Made by a program: the position numbers and the translations under genes. From the NCBI RefSeq assembly GCF_014654365.1, contig NZ_BNAY01000007.1, forward strand, positions 1 to 64,000: a DNA stretch of 64,000 bases, written 5' to 3'. The notes under the pieces were generated by a model. It saw only the letters and a list, made by a program, of their open reading frames with translations. It searched no databases and had not been told where the DNA came from. Shown here in pieces: positions 40,904 to 48,962 of this stretch. Numbering within the stretch: position 1 is the first letter of the stretch; the number at the start of each line of letters is the position of its first letter. The DNA is from Amycolatopsis oliviviridis. GTDB taxonomy: Bacteria; Actinomycetota; Actinomycetes; Mycobacteriales; Pseudonocardiaceae.

Positions 40904-41722
40904 ATGACCTCCAGCAAGAACGACACGGAGCGCCGCTTCCGCAAGCGGTCGAAAGCACGCAGGCGGTTCGCCGGCGTGCTGGCGCTCGGGATCGCGCTCC
41001 TGAGCGTGGGCGGGCTGTACGCCGTTTTCGCGCCGGAGCCGCAGACCGCGCAGGCGCAGGGCGAGTCCGCCCTCCTGCGTGAGGGCGAGAAGCTCTACAA
41101 CAACACGTGTATCGAATGTCACGGGCCGAAGCTCGAAGGCGTCACCGACCGTGGCCCGAGCCTCATCGGCATCGGCGACGCGGCCGTGTACTTCCAGACC
41201 TCGACCGGCCGCATGCCCGCGGTCCGCCAGGAAGCCCAGGCGCAGCGGAAGCCGCCGAAGCTGTCCGAGGCCGAGATCAACGCCCTGGGCGCCTACATCC
41301 AGGCCAACGGCGGCGGCGCGCAGCGCCCCACCGAGAAGGGTGACGCGCTGCGCGGCGAAGACGTCGCGCGCGGCAGCGAGCTCTTCCGCCTCAACTGCGC
41401 CTCCTGCCACGGCTTCACCGGCCGCGGCGGCGCGCTCTCGTCGGGCAAGTTCGCCCCGAACCTGGACCCGGCCACGGAAGAGCAGATCTACACCGCGATG
41501 CTCACCGGGCCGCAGAACATGCCCAAGTTCTCCGACCGGCAGCTGTCGCCGGAGGAGAAGAAGGACATCATCGCGTTCGTGAAGTCCGTGAGCCACGGGA
41601 ACAACGCACCCGGCGGTAGCTCGCTCGGCGGTCTTGGCCCGGCCTCGGAGGGTGCGATCGCGTGGATCGTCGGGATCGCCGCGCTGATCGGCGTGACGTT
41701 GTGGATTGGATCGAAGGCATGA
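40904..41722 (+). CDS. qcrC: Cytochrome bc1 complex diheme cytochrome c subunit QcrC
   Basis: Membrane-anchored diheme c-type cytochrome, 272 aa, that passes electrons from the bcc complex directly to aa3 oxidase without soluble cytochrome c. An N-terminal anchor (VLALGIALLSVGGLYAVF), heme motifs CIECH and CASCH in two tandem cytochrome c domains, and a C-terminal helix (IAWIVGIAALIGVTLWIG) are all seen. It overlaps qcrA by ATGA. Confidence 0.96.
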   Translation: MTSSKNDTERRFRKRSKARRRFAGVLALGIALLSVGGLYAVFAPEPQTAQAQGESALLREGEKLYNNTCIECHGPKLEGVTDRGPSLIGIGDAAVYFQTSTGRMPAVRQEAQAQRKPPKLSEAEINALGAYIQANGGGAQRPTEKGDALRGEDVARGSELFRLNCASCHGFTGRGGALSSGKFAPNLDPATEEQIYTAMLTGPQNMPKFSDRQLSPEEKKDIIAFVKSVSHGNNAPGGSSLGGLGPASEGAIAWIVGIAALIGVTLWIGSKA

Positions 41723-42852
41723 GCGCCGAAGGGCCGAAGCCGCCGACAGAGGCGGAATTGGCGGACATGGATCGCGACCAGCTCGTCAAGCTGGGTACCG
41801 CGCTCGACGGGGTCGAGATCGTGGAGTACCCGAAGCCGTGGCCGGTCGAGGGGACCCGGGCGGAGAAGCGCGCCGAGCGCTCGGTCGCCCTCTGGTTCGT
41901 GCTGGCCGCGCTGTCCGGCCTCGCGTTCGTGGTCCTCGTCGCGTGGCCGCACTGGTTCGAGTACAAGGAGCCGGGTACGACCGGCTACACCAAGTACACG
42001 CTGTACACGCCGCTGCTCGGGATCACCCTCGGGCTCGCGGTGCTCAGCCTCGGTATCGGGGTGATCCTCTACACCAAGAAGTTCATCCCGGCCGAGGTCG
42101 CGGTGCAGGAGCGCGGGGACGGCGGTTCCAAGGAGGTCGACAAGGCCACCATCGTCGCCCAGTTGGCTCACTCGGGCAACGACAGCACCATCGCGCGCCG
42201 CTCGATGATCAAGCGGTCCGCGGGTGCCGGCGCCGGTGTGCTCGGCCTCGCCGTCGCGGCGCTGCCGATCGCGTCCTTCATCAAGGACCCGTGGAAGGAC
42301 ACCGAGAACCGCGACTCGCTGTGGCACTCGGGCTGGAAGAAGAACTTCCCGGACGAAGAGGTCTTCCTGCGCCGCAACACCGGACGCCCGCACGAGATCT
42401 CCCTGGTCAGGGTCGAGGACCTCGACGCGGGCGCGATGGAAACGGTGTTCCCGTTCCGTGAGTCCGAGCGGGAGGACGAGCACGCGCTGTCGGCCGCCTT
42501 CAAGCGGGTCGACAACCCGGTCATGTTGATCCGCCTTCGCCCGACCGACGCCGCCAAGGTCGTCAAGCGGGCGAACCAGGAGGACTACAACTTCGGCGAC
42601 TACTACGCGTACACGAAGATCTGCAGCCACGTGGGCTGCCCGACCTCCCTGTACGAGCAGCGGACCAACCGCATCCTCTGCCCCTGTCACCAGTCGCAGT
42701 TCGACGCGCTCCACTACGCCAAGCCGATTTTCGGTCCGGCCACGCGGCCACTGGCCCAATTGCCGATTACAGTGAACAAGGACGGCTACCTGGTCGCGCG
42801 CGGAGACTTCAACGAGGCCGTCGGACCGGCCTTTTGGGAGCGTAAGTCATGA
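41719..42852 (+). CDS. qcrA: Rieske iron-sulfur subunit QcrA
   Basis: Actinobacterial Rieske protein, 377 aa, larger than usual because of extra N-terminal helices (SVALWFVLAALSGLAFVVLV, LLGITLGLAVLSLGIGVILY, and a twin-Arg-like RRSMIKRSAG segment before the third). The [2Fe-2S] ligands are in CSHVGCPTS and ILCPCHQSQFD (Cys-His pairs plus the disulfide cysteines). Start ATG 41719 overlaps the qcrC stop, and the stop overlaps the qcrB ATG. Confidence 0.96.
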   Translation: MSAEGPKPPTEAELADMDRDQLVKLGTALDGVEIVEYPKPWPVEGTRAEKRAERSVALWFVLAALSGLAFVVLVAWPHWFEYKEPGTTGYTKYTLYTPLLGITLGLAVLSLGIGVILYTKKFIPAEVAVQERGDGGSKEVDKATIVAQLAHSGNDSTIARRSMIKRSAGAGAGVLGLAVAALPIASFIKDPWKDTENRDSLWHSGWKKNFPDEEVFLRRNTGRPHEISLVRVEDLDAGAMETVFPFRESEREDEHALSAAFKRVDNPVMLIRLRPTDAAKVVKRANQEDYNFGDYYAYTKICSHVGCPTSLYEQRTNRILCPCHQSQFDALHYAKPIFGPATRPLAQLPITVNKDGYLVARGDFNEAVGPAFWERKS

Positions 42853-44531
42853 GTTCACTCACCACCCCGACCAAGGGGACGAACCCGGCCGAGAAGGCCG
42901 TGGGCGCTGGTGCGAAGTGGGCCGACGACCGGTATCACCTGGCCAAGGGCATGCGGCACCAGATCAACAAGGTGTTCCCGACGCACTGGTCGTTCCTGCT
43001 CGGCGAGATCGCGCTCTACAGCTTCATCATCCTGCTGCTGTCGGGTGTGTACCTCACGCTGTTCTTCGACCCCTCCATGGAGGAGGTCGTCTACAACGGC
43101 AGCTTCACCGGCCTGCAGGGCGTCGAGATGTCGCGGGCCTTCGCGACCACGCTGGACATCTCGTTCGACGTCCGCGGCGGTCTGTTCGTCCGCCAGCTGC
43201 ACCACTGGGCCGCGCTGATCTTCGTGGCTTCGATGATGGTGCACATGTTCCGGATCTTCTTCACCGGTGCGTTCCGGCGCCCGCGTGAGGCGAACTGGGT
43301 CATCGGTGCGCTGCTGCTGGTCCTGGGCATGTTCGAAGGCTTCTTCGGCTACTCGCTCCCGGACGACCTGCTCTCCGGTACCGGTATCCGCGCGACCCTG
43401 TCGGGCATCGTGCTCTCGGTGCCGGTCATGGGCACCTGGATCCACTGGGCGCTGTTCGGCGGGGAGTTCCCCGGCAACGAGATCATCCCGCGCCTGTACA
43501 CGATCCACATCCTGCTGCTGCCGGGCATCATGCTCGGCCTGGTCGCCGCGCACCTCGCGCTGGTCTGGTACCAGAAGCACACGCAGTTCCCGGGCGTGCG
43601 CCGCAAGGAGACCAACGTCGTCGGCGTCCGCATCATGCCGGTCTTCGCGCTCAAGGGCGGTGCGTTCTTCGCGCTGGTCACCGGCGTCATCGCGCTGATG
43701 TCGGGTCTCTTCCAGATCAACCCGATCTGGAACATCGGCCCGTACAACGCGGCGCAGGTCTCGGCCGGTTCACAGCCTGACTGGTACATGGCCTGGGCCG
43801 ACGGCATGCTGCGGATCTGGCCCGCATGGGAGCTCTACCTCGGGAACTACACGGTCCCGGCGGTGTTCTTCCCCGGCGCGGTCGGGATGCCGCTGCTGAT
43901 CGGGTTGCTGGTGATGTATCCCTGGATCGAGCGAAAGCTGTCCAAGGACACCGCGCACCACAACCTGCTGCAGCGTCCGCGCGACGTCCCGGTCCGGACC
44001 TCGCTCGGCATCATGGCCCTGACGTTCTTCGCGGTCATCATGCTGTCGGGCTTCAACGACATCATCGCGTTCGCCTTCGACATCTCGCTGAACGCGACGA
44101 CGTGGGCTGGCCGGATCGGTGTGCTGCTGCTGCCGCCGATCGCGTACTACATCACCTACCGGATCTGCCTCGGTCTCCAGCGGGCCGACCGCGAGGTGCT
44201 GGAGCACGGTGTCGAAACCGGCATCATCAAGCGCCTGCCGCACGGTGAGTTCATCGAGATCCACCAGCCGCTCGGCCCGGTGGACGACCACGGTCACCCG
44301 CTCCCGCTCGAGTACCAGGGCGCGTCGGTGCCGAAGAAGATGAACAAGCTCGGTTCGGCCGGTCACGCCGTCGCGGGTTCGACCTGGTCGCCGGACCCGG
44401 TCGAGGAGACCATCGCGCTGGAGCGCGCCCGGGCCAATGGGCACGGCTCCAACGGGCACGGCAACGGCAAGGTCGACGACATCGGCGGTGAGCCTTCGCA
44501 GGAGCGCAAGGAGATCACCTCCGGGCACTAG
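42849..44531 (+). CDS. qcrB: Cytochrome b subunit QcrB
   Basis: Cytochrome b of the bcc complex, 560 aa, with eight or more transmembrane helices and the heme b histidines (RQLHHWAALIFVASMMVH and AAHLALVWYQKHTQFPG). A quinol-site segment (NPIWNIGPYNAAQV) and a long hydrophilic C-terminal tail of about 100 residues, rich in Gly, His and Asn (HGSNGHGNGK), complete it. QcrB is the known target of Q203-type inhibitors in mycobacteria. Last gene of the operon, followed by a family hairpin. Confidence 0.96.
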   Translation: MSSLTTPTKGTNPAEKAVGAGAKWADDRYHLAKGMRHQINKVFPTHWSFLLGEIALYSFIILLLSGVYLTLFFDPSMEEVVYNGSFTGLQGVEMSRAFATTLDISFDVRGGLFVRQLHHWAALIFVASMMVHMFRIFFTGAFRRPREANWVIGALLLVLGMFEGFFGYSLPDDLLSGTGIRATLSGIVLSVPVMGTWIHWALFGGEFPGNEIIPRLYTIHILLLPGIMLGLVAAHLALVWYQKHTQFPGVRRKETNVVGVRIMPVFALKGGAFFALVTGVIALMSGLFQINPIWNIGPYNAAQVSAGSQPDWYMAWADGMLRIWPAWELYLGNYTVPAVFFPGAVGMPLLIGLLVMYPWIERKLSKDTAHHNLLQRPRDVPVRTSLGIMALTFFAVIMLSGFNDIIAFAFDISLNATTWAGRIGVLLLPPIAYYITYRICLGLQRADREVLEHGVETGIIKRLPHGEFIEIHQPLGPVDDHGHPLPLEYQGASVPKKMNKLGSAGHAVAGSTWSPDPVEETIALERARANGHGSNGHGNGKVDDIGGEPSQERKEITSGH

Positions 44532-44543
44532 CTCGACGGAAGT

Positions 44544-44594
44544 ACATGAAGGCCCCCTTCCCTGCGCCTGGCGCAGGGAAGGGGGCCTTCACAC
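44544..44594. repeat. Palindromic hairpin, GAAGGCCCCCTTCCC family (copy 4)
   Basis: Arms CATGAAGGCCCCCTTCCCTG and their near complement surround a GCGCCTGGCGC centre. It lies between qcrB (plus) and the immunity-like gene (minus), at the left border of the toxin island. Likely a bidirectional terminator. Confidence 0.85.
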
Positions 44595-44603
44595 GTTGAA
44601 GCG

Positions 44604-44996
44604 TCAGCCGGTGACCTTGAGCTCCAGGGGACGCATGTTGTCGTCGCTCGGGACGATGGTCAGGCCCGCGGCGGTGAGGACGGCGGTGAGCGCCGTCCTC
44701 ATCGCCGCGTGGACCGCGATCTGCTGCCGTACCTGGGGACTCTCCTTTTCACCGGCCACCAGGAGCCGGAAGGCCTCATCACGCCAAGGCCTTGCCACCA
44801 CCCAGTCGACCCAGACCCCGCAGGCGCCCTCGAAGACGTCCACCTCGATCACGGCACCTCCGGCGTCCCGGTGATCGTCCGGATCGGGCTCGACGATCAC
44901 CGGGAACCCCGCCGCCCGCAACACGGCTTCGGTCCGGTCGCCCAGAGCGAACAGCCGTTCCTGTTCGGCGGGGTGGACGCGGCGGAGCGAAGTCAT
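44604..44996 (-). CDS. Putative immunity protein of the deaminase-type toxin
   Basis: 130-aa soluble protein without signal peptide: helical start (VHPAEQERLFALGDRTEAVL), acidic centre (VEPDPDDHRDAGGAVIEVDV), then WVDWVVARPWRDEAFRLLV and a final AAGLTIVPSDDN. No domain recognised. It starts inside the 3' end of the 1304-aa gene (ATGA, 44993-44996). This is the usual arrangement of a toxin followed by its cytosolic immunity protein. The role is inferred only from position, size and acidity. Confidence 0.6.
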   Translation of the reverse strand: MTSLRRVHPAEQERLFALGDRTEAVLRAAGFPVIVEPDPDDHRDAGGAVIEVDVFEGACGVWVDWVVARPWRDEAFRLLVAGEKESPQVRQQIAVHAAMRTALTAVLTAAGLTIVPSDDNMRPLELKVTG

Positions 44997-47900
44997 CCGC
45001 CTGCTCCGCTACCCACCAAGACGCGCTGTTCCGCTTCGGTGGCCGTCGCCGAACCGGCGAAGAGGCCGCGCCTCTTGTAGGACTTCTTGATCATGTCGAT
45101 CAGGCTCCCCTTGTAGATCTTGTCGATCTCGGGATCACCGGTCCACGGTACCGAGAAGGACGTTTTGAGGTCGGGTGCCATCTTGCTGACCCAATCCCGT
45201 TTGCAGTCGGGGCACGGTTCGCGTTCGCTGTAGAGGCCCTTGATGTTCTTGGGATCGAAACCCTGCTCGATGACCTGCTCGACGATGTGCTGCTCGGAGT
45301 GGCGGCCGGCGTCGTTGCTGTTGCCCGCCACGTAGCCGTCGGGGAGCTTCCCGTTCGGGTCCTTGTATCCGGGGAGATAGGCGACGGCGACGTTCCGGCT
45401 CGTTCCGTAGCCGTTTCCGATCCGGTAATCGAGCGCGATGCTCGGCAACGTTCCCCCGTTGTCACCGTGATCCACGAGCCCGCAGGTGAAATCGGGGATG
45501 TCCGAGGTCTTCGCGGTGGCCGGTACCTGGCTGATCCGGTTGCACCATTTGCGGATGGCGTTGAAGAGCGGTTTGACCTTGTCCGCGACCTTGCGGAAGA
45601 TCGCGGACTTGTTCAAGAACTTGGAAATGTTCTGGATGATCTTCACGACCGCCGAAGCCACCTTGGGCAGCTTCAGGAAGACGACGACGATCGACGCGAC
45701 GTTGACGACGGTCCAGATGCAGGCCTCGATGTTGCCTTCGCCGAAACACCGCTCCGCGTCACGCCAGCCGATCACTTCGAGCAGGACTTCGGCCCCGATC
45801 TCCACCAGGAACGACGTCACACTGCCGCCGTTCTTGGACTGCTCGGCGGCCTGGCGGTACTCGTCCAGCAGCATCCGGCCGAATTCGGTCGCCGAGAGCA
45901 TGGCGACTTCTTCTTGGGTCAGATCGGGCAGCCCGGCACCCGTCTCCTCCGCCGCGCGGCGTCTCGCCTCCTCTTCCTCCTTGCGTTGCTGCTCTTCCGC
46001 GCGGTCGGCGGCTTGCTGGGCTTCGGTCGCGCTTTGCCGTGCCCGTTCCGCGGCGGCGGCCGCGTTGCGCGCGTGTTCTTCGGCCCGGTCGGCCGCCCCC
46101 CTGGCTTCCGCCGCCGAGGCTTCGGCCGCGGTCGCCGCGTCCCTGGCGAGTTGAGCGTCCCGTTCGGCACGCGACGCCGAGTCCCGCGCCGCCTGTGCCT
46201 CGCGTTCCGCCGCCGCGGCGTTCCGGCCGGCGATGGCGGCGTCGGCGTTGGCCTCGTTGGCCGCGGCTCGCGCGGTCTGCGCGTCCGCACGGGCGGCCGC
46301 GTCCGACGCGTTCGCCCGTTCGCCCGCGGCACGAGCCAGCGCGCCTTCGGCCGCGGCCGCGGCTGCCGCTTCCTGCGCTTCGGCCGCCGAGTTCGCCGCC
46401 GCGGCGGCTGATGCCGCTGCCCGCGCCGCCGCTTCGAACGCGGGTTTCACCTCTTTCTGCGCCCGAGCAGCGGCTTCGGCGGCCCGATCCGCCGCCAGCG
46501 TCGCTTCGGTGGCCCGGTCGCGGGCCGCTTGCGCCTGCTCGGCTCCGACCGCCCTGGCCTGGTTGGCGACCAGGATGACGAAGTCGGCGTCGAGGTCCGA
46601 ACCCGCGTACGGCGCGACGACGATGATCGCCCGGTTGGCCGGATCGGTGATCGCGCTCGACGACGCCCGCGCGGCGGTGGACGCCCGCAGGGCGATATCC
46701 GCTTGCGTGGCCGCGGAGACCGACTCATTGAAGGCCGCGTCGGCCTCGGCGCGGGTACGCTCCGCCGCCATCAGCGAACGCATCGCCTCGCCGGCCGCTT
46801 GTTCCGCGAGCTGGACCGCGTTCCGTGCCGCCTCGGCCGCCTTGGTCTCCTCGGCGGTCGCCTCGGCCGCCTTCACGTTGGCCTGGGTGGCGTGGTGATG
46901 GGTCTCCGCCGCCGAGGCCTCGGCCCGGTTGGCCGCGTGGTTGGCCGCGGAGGCCGCGGCACGGGCTTCCTGAGCCGCGGCGCGGGCCCGTGCCGCCGCT
47001 CGGGTCGCCTCGCCCGCCGCTTGCCTCGCGACCACGGCGGCGCCGGTCGCCCGGTTGGCGGCGTCGCGGGCCGCGGTGGCCGCGGCGGTCGCGTTGTTGG
47101 CCTCGTTCCGCGCCGCGGCGGCGGCGTTCTTCGCGTCGGTCTCCGCCGAGGTGCCCCGTGCGGCGGCTTCGGCCGCGTTCAGCGCTTCCGCCTTCGCCTG
47201 CGCGGTCTGCTTCAGCCGTTCCGCGGTGAAGGCGGCGTCGCGGGCGGTTTTCGCCTTCCCTTCTTCGCTCACCGCCCGCTGTTCGGCTTCCCCGGCGAGC
47301 CGTTCCTGTTCCTGCGCGCGGAGGTTGGAGTCGTTGGCGATGCCGGCTTGGCGCTGGGCTTCGCCGCGGTGACGACGTGCTTCCGCGGCCGCTTGGTCGG
47401 CACGCTGACGGGCGGCGGCCGCGTTGGCCCGCTCGGCTTCGGCGACCCTGCGGGCGCTCTTCGCCCTGTCCCGCTGCCGTTCCGCCTCCTCGCGATGTGC
47501 GCGGGTGCGTTCGGCCGAGGCCCTGGCGGCGTTGGCTGCGGCTTCGGCCGCTTCGCGAGCCTGCTTGGCCCGGACGGCCGCGTCCTTGGCCGCCACCGCC
47601 TGCACTCGTGCCGCTTCCGCCACCTGTGCGGCAGCGGTCGCGTGCTCTTCGGCGTGCAGACCCCATTGGCGAGCCTGCTCAGCGTGTTTCTCGGCGCGTT
47701 CCTGGGCGTTGCGTGCCTGGTCGGTGGCTTCGGTGGCGTCGATCGCGTGCTGTGCGGTCTCCGAGGCGTGGACCGCCGCCTGCCCGGCCGCGCTCATGCC
47801 CCTCGCCATGTCGGCCCACTGAGTGCCGTAGGGGAGTCCGACGGCGACCAGTTCGGCGGCCTGGACGCCGGCCTGCTCGGCAGCGCGCACGGCATCGGCC

Positions 47901-48907
47901 GCGGCGTCGCGGGCGTTGCCGACCTGACGGGCGGCCTCGGCCTTGACCAAGGTGAAGGAGTCGGGCGGGTGGTTGCCCGCCGCGTCGTTCGCGTCCAGGA
48001 TCTGCTTGGCCTTGCGGGCTTCGTTCCCCGCGAGCACCATCGCGTTCGCGATCCGCTGGAGCGCGCGCAGCGCATCCCCGTGCGCCACCATCAGGTTCCG
48101 CCGCGCGGTCATCGCCCGCACGGCCCGTTTGGCGAGGTCGCTCAGCTGCTCGGCGGCCCGTGCCGCGGCTTCCTGATCACGGATCTGCTTTTCCCGCTCT
48201 TCGGCGTCACGTTTCGCCGCGGCGAGGTAGCCGGTGTTCAGGAACTCCGCGATCGCCGCGTCACCCGCGTCGAGCGCGGCCTGTGCCGCCGTCTTCACGT
48301 GGTGCCCGGCGACGCCGAGCAGTGCCGTGACCCTGGCGCGCAGCTGCTCGGCACGCGCCTGGCCGCCCGCCGCGACCTGTGCGTCGCGCTCCCTCGCGAT
48401 CTCCTTGCCGTAGGCGAGGAACTGCTCGCGGTCGATGTCTCCGCCCGCGAGGACTCGTTGGACCTCGGCGTTGAAGATCGGCCCGCCGGTACCCGCCATC
48501 GCCTGGATGGTGACCCGGTTCTGGCGCGCGGTCTCGGCTTCCCGCGCCGCGGCCCTCGCCTTGGCGGCGTCGAGGCCGGTTTCGAGGAATTCGTGCAATG
48601 CGGCTTCGGTGCCCGCGTCGAGCGCCGCGCGCGCGGCCTCACGTACTTCGGGCTCCTCGGCCAGCTCGGCGTGATCGGCGATGATCTGCCGGACGACGGG
48701 ACTGCCCACCAGGGCGGGTACGCCCGATCGGCCGTCCCAGTTGCGGTACGGGTCTTCCGGCATGGGACGGGCCGGGGACGTCGGCGGTGGTGTGGTCGGT
48801 GGTGGATCGTCGGCCGCGACCGCGGGCGCCGGGTGAATCAGCCCGGCGAGTACCGCGGTCGCCAAGAAGACAAGAAACGTTCTCAGCAGGTATCTCGTTC
48901 TCGACAT
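44993..48907 (-). CDS. Secreted polymorphic toxin: ALF-type repeats, Ala-rich coiled coil, C-terminal deaminase-like domain
   Basis: 1304 aa. Sec signal with MSRTRYLLRTFLVFLATAVL, cleaved near residue 31. Residues about 50-300 carry ALF-type repeats (ARAALDAGTEAALHEFLETG; AQAALDAGDAAIAEFLNTG). About 300-1010 is an enormous Ala/Glu/Arg coiled coil. A hydrophobic pre-toxin segment follows (WTVVNVASIVVVFLKLPKVA). The C-terminal domain (about 1138-1285) has HSEQ (His1203, Glu1205) and EPCPDC (Cys1232, Cys1235), the zinc motifs HxE and PCxxC of cytidine-deaminase-fold toxins. Start ATG 48907 with GGGGG five bases upstream. The putative immunity gene overlaps the stop. Target (DNA, RNA or nucleotide) is unknown. 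Confidence 0.8.
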   Translation of the reverse strand: MSRTRYLLRTFLVFLATAVLAGLIHPAPAVAADDPPPTTPPPTSPARPMPEDPYRNWDGRSGVPALVGSPVVRQIIADHAELAEEPEVREAARAALDAGTEAALHEFLETGLDAAKARAAAREAETARQNRVTIQAMAGTGGPIFNAEVQRVLAGGDIDREQFLAYGKEIARERDAQVAAGGQARAEQLRARVTALLGVAGHHVKTAAQAALDAGDAAIAEFLNTGYLAAAKRDAEEREKQIRDQEAAARAAEQLSDLAKRAVRAMTARRNLMVAHGDALRALQRIANAMVLAGNEARKAKQILDANDAAGNHPPDSFTLVKAEAARQVGNARDAAADAVRAAEQAGVQAAELVAVGLPYGTQWADMARGMSAAGQAAVHASETAQHAIDATEATDQARNAQERAEKHAEQARQWGLHAEEHATAAAQVAEAARVQAVAAKDAAVRAKQAREAAEAAANAARASAERTRAHREEAERQRDRAKSARRVAEAERANAAAARQRADQAAAEARRHRGEAQRQAGIANDSNLRAQEQERLAGEAEQRAVSEEGKAKTARDAAFTAERLKQTAQAKAEALNAAEAAARGTSAETDAKNAAAAARNEANNATAAATAARDAANRATGAAVVARQAAGEATRAAARARAAAQEARAAASAANHAANRAEASAAETHHHATQANVKAAEATAEETKAAEAARNAVQLAEQAAGEAMRSLMAAERTRAEADAAFNESVSAATQADIALRASTAARASSSAITDPANRAIIVVAPYAGSDLDADFVILVANQARAVGAEQAQAARDRATEATLAADRAAEAAARAQKEVKPAFEAAARAAASAAAAANSAAEAQEAAAAAAAEGALARAAGERANASDAAARADAQTARAAANEANADAAIAGRNAAAAEREAQAARDSASRAERDAQLARDAATAAEASAAEARGAADRAEEHARNAAAAAERARQSATEAQQAADRAEEQQRKEEEEARRRAAEETGAGLPDLTQEEVAMLSATEFGRMLLDEYRQAAEQSKNGGSVTSFLVEIGAEVLLEVIGWRDAERCFGEGNIEACIWTVVNVASIVVVFLKLPKVASAVVKIIQNISKFLNKSAIFRKVADKVKPLFNAIRKWCNRISQVPATAKTSDIPDFTCGLVDHGDNGGTLPSIALDYRIGNGYGTSRNVAVAYLPGYKDPNGKLPDGYVAGNSNDAGRHSEQHIVEQVIEQGFDPKNIKGLYSEREPCPDCKRDWVSKMAPDLKTSFSVPWTGDPEIDKIYKGSLIDMIKKSYKRRGLFAGSATATEAEQRVLVGSGAGG

Positions 48908-48962
48908 CAGAACCCCCAGAAATCGGTGCCTGCCGGTCGACCCGGCAGGCACCACCGGCTTG

